Below are positions 54,066-62,713 of a stretch of 64,000 bases of DNA, piece by piece. The notes under the pieces were generated by a model. The model searched no databases. It had not been told where the DNA came from and was given only the letters and a program-made list of their open reading frames with translations. Each line of letters opens with the position of its first letter. The first letter of the stretch is position 1. Source of the DNA: Clavibacter sp. A6099 (lineage in GTDB: Bacteria > Actinomycetota > Actinomycetes > Actinomycetales > Microbacteriaceae); contig NZ_CP083439.1 in the NCBI RefSeq assembly GCF_021919125.1, positions 868,001 through 932,000 on the forward strand, in the 5' to 3' direction. A program made the translations under genes and the position numbers.

Positions 54066-55430
54066 ATGGGCCACGCCCTATTCCGACGTCGCTTCGCGGC
54101 ACCCCTCGCAGCGGTCGGCATCGCCGGCCTCGCGCTCACGGGCTGCACGGGCGACATCGCGGCCGAGGACGCCGCGGACACCGACTGCTCGCCGTACTCG
54201 TCGTACGGCACGTTCGACGGGAGCCCCGAGGTCAGCATCGGCGGCACCATCCAGGACGACGAGGCCGACCGCCTCGTCGAGTCGTGGAAGGACTTCGAGT
54301 CCTGCACGGGCATCACCGTGAACTACCAGGGCACCAAGGAGTTCGAGGCGCAGATCGCGGTGCTCGCCGAGGGCCAGTCGGCCCCCAACATCGGCATCAT
54401 CCCGCAGCCGGGCCTCTTCAACGTGCTCGCCACGAAGGGCTTCCTGCAGCCCGCCCCCGCGGCGGTCGAGGAGAACGTCGACAAGAACTGGTCCACCGAC
54501 TGGAAGGGCTACGGCACCGTCGACGGCACCTTCTACGGCGCACCGCTCATGGCGAGCGTCAAGGGCTACGTCTGGTACTCGCCGGCGGAGTTCGAGGAGA
54601 AGGGCTACGAGATCCCCAAGTCCACCGCCCAGCTCATGGACCTCACCAAGAAGATCGCCGACGAGGGCGACCACAAGCCCTGGTGCGTCGGCATCGGCTC
54701 CGGCGACGCCACCGGCTGGCCGGGCACCGACTGGGTCGAGAGCTTCGTCATCCGCCAGGCCGGCGCCGAGACCTACGACAAGTGGGTCACGCACCAGATC
54801 CCGTTCAACGACCCCGCCATCGTGCAGGCGTTCGACGCGGTCGGCGACATCATCAAGAACCCGGACTACGTGAACGGCGGCCTGGGCGACGTCTCGTCGA
54901 TCATCTCCACGGAGTTCGGCGACGCCGGCCTCCCGATCCTGGACGGGGAGTGCTCGCTGCACCACCAGGCGTCGTTCTACGAGGGCTTCTGGAAGAAGGC
55001 CGACGGAACCGACGCGAAGGTCTCGCCCGACGGCGACGTCTACGCGTTCCTCCTGCCGCCCACGAACGAGGGCGACGCGACGACCGTCACCGGCGGCGGC
55101 GAGCTCGTCGGCGCGTTCACGACGAGCGACGAGATCACCGCGGTGCTCTCCTACCTCTCGAGCGACACCTGGGCGAACAACCGCGTGAGCCTCGGCGGCG
55201 TCATCAGCGCGAACAAGGGGCTCGACCCCGCGAACGCGTCGAGCGACATCCTGAAGCAGAGCATCGAGATCCTGCAGGACCCGGACGCCACGTTCCGGTT
55301 CGACGGCTCGGACCTCATGCCCGGCGCGGTCGGCACCGACTCCTTCTGGAAGGGGATCGTCGGCTGGCTGAGCGGCGACTCCACCCAGAAGACGGTCGAC
55401 GCCATCGAGTCGAGCTGGCCCGCGTCCTGA
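54066..55430 (+). CDS. Sugar ABC transporter substrate-binding lipoprotein (CUT1)
   Basis: A 454-aa lipoprotein. The signal peptide ends in the lipobox LTGC (Cys27), so the mature protein is anchored outside the membrane. The fold is that of the family-1 solute-binding proteins (EFEAQIAVLAEGQSAPNIGI, AQLMDLTKKIADEGDHKPWC, DVYAFLLPPTNEGDATTV). Closest resemblance is to alpha-glucoside binders (AglE-like), a moderate inference. It heads the operon with two permeases; a large hairpin follows it and may reduce permease expression. Confidence 0.9.
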   Translation: MGHALFRRRFAAPLAAVGIAGLALTGCTGDIAAEDAADTDCSPYSSYGTFDGSPEVSIGGTIQDDEADRLVESWKDFESCTGITVNYQGTKEFEAQIAVLAEGQSAPNIGIIPQPGLFNVLATKGFLQPAPAAVEENVDKNWSTDWKGYGTVDGTFYGAPLMASVKGYVWYSPAEFEEKGYEIPKSTAQLMDLTKKIADEGDHKPWCVGIGSGDATGWPGTDWVESFVIRQAGAETYDKWVTHQIPFNDPAIVQAFDAVGDIIKNPDYVNGGLGDVSSIISTEFGDAGLPILDGECSLHHQASFYEGFWKKADGTDAKVSPDGDVYAFLLPPTNEGDATTVTGGGELVGAFTTSDEITAVLSYLSSDTWANNRVSLGGVISANKGLDPANASSDILKQSIEILQDPDATFRFDGSDLMPGAVGTDSFWKGIVGWLSGDSTQKTVDAIESSWPAS

Positions 55431-55432
55431 TC

Positions 55433-55471
55433 GACGCCGGCTGATTCCACCGCCGGCTGATCCACCGCCGG
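55433..55471. repeat. Short direct repeat CGCCGGCTGATYCCACC after the binding-protein gene
   Basis: Two and a half units: GACGCCGGCTGATTCCA (55433-55449), CCGCCGGCTGATCCA (55450-55464) and CCGCCGG (55465-55471). No function is evident. Confidence 0.7.
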
Positions 55472-55515
55472 CCCTGACCGGGCCGGCACCGGCTCCCGCA
55501 TCCGTGCGGGGCCAT

Positions 55516-55547
55516 GCGGGGCCGCCGCGGACGCGCGGCGGCCCCGC
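55516..55547 (+). terminator. 14-bp hairpin inside the sugar operon
   Basis: GCGGGGCCGCCGCG (55516-55529) pairs exactly with CGCGGCGGCCCCGC (55534-55547) around a GACG tip. It lies between the binding-protein and first permease genes; such hairpins usually stabilise the upstream message and partly terminate. Confidence 0.82.
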
Positions 55548-55581
55548 TCCCACATCCCCCGACCCGAAGGGCGAGACGTCC

Positions 55582-56553
55582 ATGACGACCGCTGATCTGA
55601 TCGGCAAGATCCTCCAGGTGGTGGTGGCGCTCGCCGTCTTCGCCGTGGTGATCGGGCTGATCCTCTTCCTCATCGACAAGGCGCCGAAGCGCGGCAAGGA
55701 CTGGGTCCAGCTCGGCGCGTTCGTGCTCCCCGCGCTGATCCTGCTGGCCGTCGGCCTCATCTACCCGGCGTTCCGCACGACCCTCCTCGCCTTCCGCGAC
55801 AACTCGGGGGAATGGGCCGGGTTCGACAACTTCGTCTGGATGTTCACCCAGCCGTCCGCGCTGCGCACGCTGCTCAACACGGTGATCTGGGTGATCTTCG
55901 TGCCGTTGCTGTCGACGGCCATCGGCCTCGCCTACGCCGTCTTCATCGACAAGTCGCGCGGCGAGAAGTACTTCAAGGCGCTCGTCTTCATGCCGATGGC
56001 CATCTCGTTCGTCGGCGCCGGCATCATCTGGCGCTTCGTCTACGACTACAAGTCGGGCGACAACGCGCAGATCGGCCTGCTCAACCAGATCCTCGTCTGG
56101 ACGGGCCAGGAGCCCGTGCAGTGGCTGCAGACCTCGCCCATCAACACGGCGCTGCTCATCATCGTGATGATCTGGATCCAGACCGGCTTCGCCATGGTCG
56201 TGCTCTCCGCGAGCATCAAGGGCGTGCCGACCGAGCAGATCGAGGCCGCCCAGCTCGACGGCACCAACGCCTGGCAGCGCTTCACCAACGTGACGCTCCC
56301 CGGGATCCGCGGGTCGCTGGTCGTGGTGGTCACCACCATCTCCATCGCGACGCTCAAGGTGTTCGACATCGTCCGCACCATGACCGCGGGCAACTTCGAC
56401 ACGAGCGTCATCGCCAACGAGATGTACACGCAGGCGTTCCGCGCCGGCGAGCAGGGCCGCGGCTCGGCGCTCGCGATCGTGCTGTTCCTGATGGTGCTGC
56501 CGATCGTCATCTACAACGTCCGCGTCATGAGCAAGCAGAGGGAGATCCGATGA
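55582..56553 (+). CDS. Sugar ABC transporter permease 1 (MalF/AglF-like)
   Basis: A 323-aa membrane protein with about seven helices; an extra N-terminal helix (VVVALAVFAVVIGLILFL) precedes the usual six. The EAA loop that docks the ATPase is EQIEAAQLDGTNAWQRFTNV with TLPGI. CUT1 type. Its stop overlaps the second permease as ATGA. No ATPase gene is nearby, so a shared ATPase (MsiK-like) elsewhere is expected. Confidence 0.92.
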   Translation: MTTADLIGKILQVVVALAVFAVVIGLILFLIDKAPKRGKDWVQLGAFVLPALILLAVGLIYPAFRTTLLAFRDNSGEWAGFDNFVWMFTQPSALRTLLNTVIWVIFVPLLSTAIGLAYAVFIDKSRGEKYFKALVFMPMAISFVGAGIIWRFVYDYKSGDNAQIGLLNQILVWTGQEPVQWLQTSPINTALLIIVMIWIQTGFAMVVLSASIKGVPTEQIEAAQLDGTNAWQRFTNVTLPGIRGSLVVVVTTISIATLKVFDIVRTMTAGNFDTSVIANEMYTQAFRAGEQGRGSALAIVLFLMVLPIVIYNVRVMSKQREIR

Positions 56554-57539
56554 GCGTCGCACCCGCCGACCTGCCCGTCGCGGACCGCGGGACGCGCCGC
56601 GGCACCATCGAGCAGGCTGCCAGCGTCGGCGCGAAGAGCCGCCGCGTCAAGAACCGGCTCACGTCGCGCCGCGCCACGGTGGCCGCGCTCATCATCGCGG
56701 TGCTCTGGACGCTGCCGACCTTCGGCCTGTTCGTCTCGTCGTTCCGCCCGGCAGGCCTCATCCAGACCACGGGCTGGTGGACGATCTTCCAGAACCCGGG
56801 CTTCACGCTCGACAACTACCAGGACGTGCTGCTCTCCACCTCGCAGTCGTCGCCGCAGCTGGGCTCGTACTTCGTGAACTCGCTCGCCATCGCGATCCCG
56901 GCGACGCTGTTCCCGCTCGTCATCGCGTCCATGGCGGCGTACGCGTTCGCGTGGATCAAGTTCAAGGGCTCGAACTTCCTGTTCGTGCTGATCTTCGCCC
57001 TCCAGATCGTGCCGCTGCAGATGGCGCTCATCCCGCTGCTGCAGATGTTCACGCGCACCCTGCGCCCGCTGCAGGAGGCCGTGCACGGCGTGATCCCGCT
57101 CATCCCCGAGCAGGGCTACCTGCCGGTGTGGGTGGCGCACACGATCTTCGCGCTGCCGCTCGCGATCTTCCTGCTGCACAACTTCATCTCGGAGATCCCG
57201 GGCGAGGTCATCGAGGCGGCCCGGGTCGACGGCGCGAGCCACGGCCAGGTGTTCTTCCGCATCGTGCTGCCGCTGGCGCTCCCGGCCATCGCGTCGTTCG
57301 CGATCTTCCAGTTCCTCTGGGTCTGGAACGACCTGCTGGTGGCGCTGATCTTCTCGGGCGGCACCCCGGACGTCGCGCCGCTCACGCAGCGCCTCGCCGA
57401 GCTCACGGGCACGCGCGGGCAGGACTGGCAGCGGCTCACGGCGGCGGCGTTCGTCTCGCTCATCGTGCCGTTGATCGTGTTCTTCAGCCTCCAGCGCTAC
57501 TTCGTCCGGGGCCTGCTGGCGGGATCCACGAAGGGCTGA
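56550..57539 (+). CDS. Sugar ABC transporter permease 2 (MalG/AglG-like)
   Basis: A 329-aa membrane protein with six helices after a basic cytoplasmic N-terminus (AKSRRVKNRLTSRRATVA). The EAA loop is EVIEAARVDGASHGQVFFRI with VLPLALPAI. Segment NPGFTLDNYQDVLL and LWVWNDLLVALIFSG are typical of CUT1 permeases. Coupled to permease 1 by ATGA. A hairpin terminator follows. Confidence 0.92.
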   Translation: MSVAPADLPVADRGTRRGTIEQAASVGAKSRRVKNRLTSRRATVAALIIAVLWTLPTFGLFVSSFRPAGLIQTTGWWTIFQNPGFTLDNYQDVLLSTSQSSPQLGSYFVNSLAIAIPATLFPLVIASMAAYAFAWIKFKGSNFLFVLIFALQIVPLQMALIPLLQMFTRTLRPLQEAVHGVIPLIPEQGYLPVWVAHTIFALPLAIFLLHNFISEIPGEVIEAARVDGASHGQVFFRIVLPLALPAIASFAIFQFLWVWNDLLVALIFSGGTPDVAPLTQRLAELTGTRGQDWQRLTAAAFVSLIVPLIVFFSLQRYFVRGLLAGSTKG

Positions 57540-57556
57540 TCCCCACCCGCCCGACC

Positions 57557-57592
57557 CGGCCCGGTCACCCGCTCGCGCGGGCGGCCGGGCCG
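57557..57592 (+). terminator. Hairpin after the sugar operon
   Basis: CGGCCCGG (57557-57564) pairs with CCGGGCCG (57585-57592); inside, CCCGC pairs with GCGGG around TCGC. Confidence 0.82.
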
Positions 57593-57670
57593 TCGTCATG
57601 CCCGGCGTCGGCGCCGGCGCGGGCGCAGGCGTGGTCGGGAGAGATCCCCCACGGGCGTAAAATCGCCGGA

Positions 57671-59560
57671 ATGACGAGGATGGGCGACATCGCCGCGGGC
57701 GGCGGGATGCGCGGGGGCGGCGGACGCCGCGGACGGGTGAGCGCGGCCGACGCCGAGGCGCAGCGCAGGGCCAACGCCGAGGCGCCGCGCGTCGAGAACC
57801 TGCTGGGCCGGATCGCGGAGCTCTTCCAGCCCCACCGCCGGGCGCTGGTCCTCACCATCGCGCTCGTGCTGGTCGGCGCGGGCCTCACGGTCGTGCCGCC
57901 GCTGCTCACGCAGCAGGCCTTCGACCGCGGGCTCTTCCCGCCCACGGGCGGCCCGGACATCCCGGTGCTCGTCGAGCTCGTCGCCATCATGATCGCGATC
58001 TGGGTCGCGGGCGCGGGCCTCGGCGTCTGGCAGACGTACCTCACCGCGACGGTCGGCAACCGGGTGATGGGATCCATGCGCGTCGACCTGTTCCGCCACC
58101 TGCAGAGCATGGAGCTCGGCTTCTTCACGCGCACGAAGACGGGCGTGATCCAGTCCCGCCTGCAGAACGACGTGGGCGGTGTCGCCGCCGTCCTCACCAA
58201 CACCGTCTCGAGCGTGCTCGGCAACACCGTGACCGTCATCGCGGCGCTCGTCGCGATGCTCGTGCTCAACTGGCAGCTGACCCTCGTGGCCGTCGTGCTG
58301 ATGCCCGTGCTCGTCGTCGCGCAGCGCCGCGTCGGGCAGGTGCGGGCGCGGATCGCGTCGAAGACGCAGGAGTCGCTGTCGGACATGACCGCGATCACGC
58401 AGGAGACGCTCTCGGTCTCCGGGATCCTGCTCTCGAAGAGCTTCAACCGGCAGGCAGCCGAGACCGAGCGCTACGAGGCCGAGAACCGCACCCAGATCCG
58501 GCTGCAGGTGAGCCAGCAGATGAGCGGCCAGTGGTTCTTCGCGCTGGTGCAGATCTTCCTGTCGATCATCCCGGCCATCGTCTACGTGGTCGCGGGGTTC
58601 CTCATCACGGGCGGCGTCAGCGTCACGGCGGGCACCATCGTGGCGTTCACGACCGTGCAGGCGCGGCTCATGTGGCCGCTCATCGGCCTGATGCGCGTGG
58701 CGCTCGACCTCCAGACCTCGGGCGCCCTGTTCGCCCGCATCTTCGAGTACCTCGACCTCGAGCCCGCGATCCGCGACCGGCACGACGCCCGCCAGGTGGC
58801 CGCGGGCCCGTCCCTCGGCCGCGTCGCGTTCGACGACGTGCGCTTCTCCTACCCCGACACGCAGGCCGGCGAGCGGCCGACGCTCGACGGCATGTCGTTC
58901 GAGATCCAGCCGGGCCAGTTCGCGGCGTTCGTGGGTCCGTCGGGCGCGGGCAAGACCACGGTCTCGTACCTCATCCCGCGCTTCCACGACGTGACGGGCG
59001 GACGCGTGCTGTTCTCCGGCGAGGACGTGCGCGACCTCGAGCAGGAGTCGCTGCTGGAGAACATCGGCATCGTGAGCCAGGAGACGTACCTCTTCCACGC
59101 CACCATCGGCGAGAACCTCCGCTACGCGCGTCCGGATGCCACGCAGGAGCAGATCGAGCAGGCGGCCCGCGCCGCGAACATCCACCAGACCATCGCGTCG
59201 TTCCCCGACGGCTACGAGACGCTCGTGGGGGAGCGCGGCTACCGGCTCTCCGGCGGCGAGAAGCAGCGCATCGCCATCGCGCGCGTGCTGCTCAAGGACC
59301 CGGCCGTGCTGATCCTCGACGAGGCCACGAGCGCGCTCGACGCGATCTCGGAGCGCGTCGTGCAGCAGGCGCTCGACACGGCGTCACGCGGCCGCACCAC
59401 GATCGCGATCGCGCACAGGCTGTCGACCGTCGTGGACGCGGACGTGATCTTCGTGGTCGTCGCCGGCCGCATCGTCGAGCAGGGCACCCACGTCGAGCTG
59501 CTCGCCCGCGGCGGCGAGTACGCGCGGCTCTACAGCGACCAGCGCACCGCGGCCGCCTGA
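57671..59560 (+). CDS. ABC transporter, fused membrane and ATPase domains (exporter)
   Basis: A 629-aa half-transporter. A Gly/Arg-rich N-terminus leads into a six-helix type-1 exporter domain (~55-355), then an ATPase domain with Walker A GPSGAGKT (~422), signature LSGGEKQRIA, Walker B VLILDEATSALD and the switch His in IAIAHRLS. It would work as a homodimer since no partner gene is adjacent. MsbA/LmrA-type; the substrate (lipid or drug) is open. ATG 57671 is used; ATG 57680 is also possible. Confidence 0.9.
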   Translation: MTRMGDIAAGGGMRGGGGRRGRVSAADAEAQRRANAEAPRVENLLGRIAELFQPHRRALVLTIALVLVGAGLTVVPPLLTQQAFDRGLFPPTGGPDIPVLVELVAIMIAIWVAGAGLGVWQTYLTATVGNRVMGSMRVDLFRHLQSMELGFFTRTKTGVIQSRLQNDVGGVAAVLTNTVSSVLGNTVTVIAALVAMLVLNWQLTLVAVVLMPVLVVAQRRVGQVRARIASKTQESLSDMTAITQETLSVSGILLSKSFNRQAAETERYEAENRTQIRLQVSQQMSGQWFFALVQIFLSIIPAIVYVVAGFLITGGVSVTAGTIVAFTTVQARLMWPLIGLMRVALDLQTSGALFARIFEYLDLEPAIRDRHDARQVAAGPSLGRVAFDDVRFSYPDTQAGERPTLDGMSFEIQPGQFAAFVGPSGAGKTTVSYLIPRFHDVTGGRVLFSGEDVRDLEQESLLENIGIVSQETYLFHATIGENLRYARPDATQEQIEQAARAANIHQTIASFPDGYETLVGERGYRLSGGEKQRIAIARVLLKDPAVLILDEATSALDAISERVVQQALDTASRGRTTIAIAHRLSTVVDADVIFVVVAGRIVEQGTHVELLARGGEYARLYSDQRTAAA

Positions 59561-59570
59561 CCCGGACGCA

Positions 59571-59600
59571 CGACCGCCCGCCCGCGAAGGCGGACGGGCG
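59571..59600. terminator. Hairpin between ABC exporter and DUF305 genes
   Basis: ACCGCCCG (59571-59578) pairs with CGGGCGGT (59593-59600), with CC/GG added inside. It serves convergent genes. Confidence 0.75.
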
Positions 59601-59615
59601 GTGCGACGGGGCGGC

Positions 59616-60383
59616 TCAGGAGCGCGCGTCGAGCAGCTGCTGCATGTAGAGGATCTCCTTGTCCTGGATCATGACCATGCCGTTGGCGAGGTCCGTCACC
59701 AGGGGGTTCCGCGAGCGATCGAGGAGGCCCTGGGCCATCTCGACGCCGCCGCGGTGGTGGGCGATCATCAGCGTGAGGAACTTGCGCTCCGCCGCGACGC
59801 CCGTGAGGCCCTGCAGCTCGTCGAGGTCGGCCTGCGACGCGAGGCCCGGCATCGTCGCGCCGGGGGTCATGTCCATCGAGGAGTGGTCGGTCTTTCCGTC
59901 GAGCGTCGGCAGCGTCATCCACGTCATGCGCGGCTGGGAGGGCGCCTGGTCGAGGCCCCACGAGGTGAGGAACGCGTACATCTGGCCGGCCTGCTGGGCC
60001 TGCGCCTGGGCGATGTCCTGCGCGATGAGCTTGACCTCGGGGTCGTCCGTGCGGTCGATGATCATGAGCGACATCTGCACGGCTTGCTCGTGGTGCACCT
60101 GCATGTCGCGGGAGAAGCCGGCCTCCGCGCTGTTCGTGCTGGGCGTGAGAGCCGAGACGGGCGCGGTGACGCGGCCGACGAGGAGCCCGGCGACCACCAG
60201 AGCCACCGCGACGATGCCGGCCGCGAGGCCGATGCGGATCCGGCGGCCGCGGGCGCGCGTCGCCTCGCCGTGCGCGACGAGGCCCTCGAGCTCCTCCTCG
60301 CGGATGTCGTCATCCGGGACGTGGTCGACGACGACGTCGCCGTCGTCCTGGCGGTCGGATCCGCCCGTGCCGCGGTCGGTCAC
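59616..60383 (-). CDS. DUF305 membrane-anchored protein
   Basis: A 255-aa protein: acidic cytoplasmic start, one membrane helix (IGLAAGIVAVALVVAGLLVG, ~50-72), then an extracytoplasmic DUF305 four-helix domain with paired His motifs MQVHHEQAVQMSLMI and IAHHRGGVEMAQGLL, which suggest metal binding. Such domains occur in copper- or iron-linked envelope proteins. The GTG at 60383 begins 2 nt after the DUF3105 stop, so the two are one unit. Confidence 0.87.
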   Translation of the reverse strand: MTDRGTGGSDRQDDGDVVVDHVPDDDIREEELEGLVAHGEATRARGRRIRIGLAAGIVAVALVVAGLLVGRVTAPVSALTPSTNSAEAGFSRDMQVHHEQAVQMSLMIIDRTDDPEVKLIAQDIAQAQAQQAGQMYAFLTSWGLDQAPSQPRMTWMTLPTLDGKTDHSSMDMTPGATMPGLASQADLDELQGLTGVAAERKFLTLMIAHHRGGVEMAQGLLDRSRNPLVTDLANGMVMIQDKEILYMQQLLDARS

Positions 60384-60385
60384 GG

Positions 60386-61129
60386 TCAGCCGACCCGGCC
60401 CTCGCCCTCGAGGGCTCCGGTGCACGCGGCACCGGCCTCGGGGGCGTTCGGGCTCTTCCAGTACTTGGCCATGAAGTCCTTGATGCGCTGGTCGTCGATC
60501 GAGTCGACCTTCACCTGCGCGCCCCACGCGGACAGCGCGATGGGGGTGTCGAGGCCGTCGTACGGCGACATGGTGACGTAGCCGCCGAACGACTCCGCGT
60601 ACTTCTGCAGCTTCGACAGGTCGTCGCCGGTGATCTTCGCGGCGTCGTAGGTGATCCACACGGCGCCGTGCTCGAGGTCGTGCACCGCGTTCTCGTTGGG
60701 CTGCGGCTGGTCGTAGATGCCGCAGTTGAGCCACATGGGGTTGTGCTCGCCGCCGGCGGGCGGGCTCATGCCGTCGTACAGCCCGGCGTAGTCGACGGGG
60801 GTCTGCACGTGCGTGCTGGGCAGGGAGTCCCAGGTGCGGAGACCCTCGATCGAGATGTCGGCCGGATCCTGCTTCGGCGTCCCGCTCGAGACGACCACGC
60901 CGATGACGACGGCGACCACGGCGACGGCGGCCACGGATCCCGTGATGATGCCGATGAGGCGGTTGCGGCGCGCGCGGTCCTGCTGCTTCTTCAGCGCCGC
61001 CACCTTCTCGGCGCGGCGGGCCTCGCGCTGCTGCTTGACCGTGAGGTCCTTCTGGGCCTGCTTGGCGGTCGGCGGGACGGGCCGTCCGCTCTCGTCGCCG
61101 GGGGGCGTGGTGTCGTCGCGTCGCGCCAC
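60386..61129 (-). CDS. DUF3105 membrane-anchored protein
   Basis: A 247-aa protein with a charged, Lys/Arg-rich cytoplasmic segment (VKQQREARRAEKVAALKKQQ, coiled-coil-like), one helix (IGIITGSVAAVAVVAVVIGVVV) and an outer DUF3105 domain with the conserved YDGMSPPAGGEHNPMWLNCG, VHDLEHGAVWITYD and two or three Cys. The His/Cys pattern suggests a metal or redox role. It is first gene of the DUF3105-DUF305 pair, divergent from cystathionine beta-synthase. Confidence 0.87.
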   Translation of the reverse strand: MARRDDTTPPGDESGRPVPPTAKQAQKDLTVKQQREARRAEKVAALKKQQDRARRNRLIGIITGSVAAVAVVAVVIGVVVSSGTPKQDPADISIEGLRTWDSLPSTHVQTPVDYAGLYDGMSPPAGGEHNPMWLNCGIYDQPQPNENAVHDLEHGAVWITYDAAKITGDDLSKLQKYAESFGGYVTMSPYDGLDTPIALSAWGAQVKVDSIDDQRIKDFMAKYWKSPNAPEAGAACTGALEGEGRVG

Positions 61130-61298
61130 GGAGGGTCCTTCTCTGCTGGGGGAATGTGCGGCCAGGTTACCGGCTCGGCCTGGACGGACCCTGCCCGCAC
61201 GGGCCGCTCCGGCCCCGTAACACGGCGGGGACGCGCGCCTACACTGGACGAGCGGGGCCCACCGGACCGCACACCTGACACCGGGAGCGCCACCTCAC

Positions 61299-62663
61299 GT
61301 GAAGTACGCCGACACGATCCTCGACCTCATCGGGAACACCCCGCTCGTGAAGCTCAACAAGGTGGTCGAGGGGATCTCGGCGACCGTGCTGGTGAAGGTC
61401 GAGTACCTCAACCCGGGCGGCAGCGCCAAGGACCGCATCGCGACGCGCATCATCGACGCCGCCGAGCGCGACGGCAAGCTGAAGCCGGGTGGCACCATCG
61501 TCGAGCCCACCTCCGGCAACACCGGCGTCGGCCTGGCGCTCGTCGCCCAGCAGCGCGGCTACCGCTGCGTCTTCGTCCTGCCCGACAAGGTCGGCGAGGA
61601 CAAGCGCAACGTGCTGACGGCGTACGGCGCCGAGATCGTGGTCACGCCCACCTCGGTCGCGCCCGACCACCCCGACTCCTACTACTCGGTGAGCGACCGG
61701 CTCGCGCGGGAGATCCCCGGCGCCTTCAAGCCCGACCAGTACTCCAACCCCAACGGGCCGCTCAGCCACTACGAGACCACGGGCCCCGAGATCTGGCGCG
61801 ACACGGAGGGCGAGATCACGCACTTCGTCGCGGGCGTCGGCACCGGCGGCACCATCAGCGGCGTCGGCCGCTACCTCAAGGAGGTGTCGGAGGGGCGCGT
61901 GCGCATCGTCGGCGCCGACCCCGAGGGATCCGTCTACTCCGGCGGCACCGGCCGCCCCTACCTCGTCGAGGGCGTGGGCGAGGACTTCTGGCCGGCGGCG
62001 TACGACCCCGACGTCGTCGACGAGGTCATCGCCTCCAGCGACCAGGAGTCGTTCGACATGACCCTGCGGCTCGCGCGCGAGGAGGGGCTGCTCGTCGGCG
62101 GATCCAGCGGCATGGCCGTCGTGTCCGCGCTCAAGGCCGCGAAGCACCTCGGCCCCGACGACGTGATGGTGATCCTCCTGCCCGACGGCGGCCGCGGCTA
62201 CCTCGGCAAGATCTTCAACGAGAAGTGGATGCAGTCGTACGGCTTCGCGCGCGTCAACGGCCAGCGCACCGTCGCCGACGTCATGAGCGCCAAGACCGGC
62301 AGCCTGCCCGACCTCGTGCACGCGCACCCGAACGACACCATCCGCGACGCGATCCGCATCATGACCGAGTACGACGTGTCGCAGCTGCCGGTCCTCTCGG
62401 CCGAGCCGCCCGTCGTCATGGGCGAGGTCGCGGGCGCGGTCGACGAGCGGAGCCTGCTGGAGCTCGTCTTCAGCGGCCGCGCGCAGCTGTCCGACCAGGT
62501 CGGCCCCTTCGCGGGCGCGGCGTTCGGCCTCATCGGCGTGAACGAGACCGTGCCCGACGCATGGAGCGCGCTCGGATCCGCCGACGCCCTCATGGTGAGC
62601 GACGGCGGCAAGCCCGTGGGCGTGCTCACGCGGCACGACCTCCTCACCTACCTCACCGACTGA
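61299..62663 (+). CDS. Cystathionine beta-synthase
   Basis: A 454-aa PLP enzyme joining homocysteine and serine in transsulfuration. The PLP Lys is about K44 in NPGGSAKDRIATR; the substrate loop is TSGNTGVGLALVAQQRG and the phosphate cup GVGTGGTISGVGRYL. The C-terminal ~120 residues form two CBS domains (VADVMSAKTGSLPDLVHAHP, and SADALMVSDGGKPVGVLTRH), as in actinobacterial enzymes. GTG start at 61299 with GGGAG upstream; TACACT at 61240 may be its -10. The gamma-synthase gene follows after 50 nt. Confidence 0.92.
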   Translation: MKYADTILDLIGNTPLVKLNKVVEGISATVLVKVEYLNPGGSAKDRIATRIIDAAERDGKLKPGGTIVEPTSGNTGVGLALVAQQRGYRCVFVLPDKVGEDKRNVLTAYGAEIVVTPTSVAPDHPDSYYSVSDRLAREIPGAFKPDQYSNPNGPLSHYETTGPEIWRDTEGEITHFVAGVGTGGTISGVGRYLKEVSEGRVRIVGADPEGSVYSGGTGRPYLVEGVGEDFWPAAYDPDVVDEVIASSDQESFDMTLRLAREEGLLVGGSSGMAVVSALKAAKHLGPDDVMVILLPDGGRGYLGKIFNEKWMQSYGFARVNGQRTVADVMSAKTGSLPDLVHAHPNDTIRDAIRIMTEYDVSQLPVLSAEPPVVMGEVAGAVDERSLLELVFSGRAQLSDQVGPFAGAAFGLIGVNETVPDAWSALGSADALMVSDGGKPVGVLTRHDLLTYLTD

Positions 62664-62713
62664 TCCGTCGGCGCAGCACCCGCATCCCTCCCGACCCACA
62701 GAGACGAGTCCCC

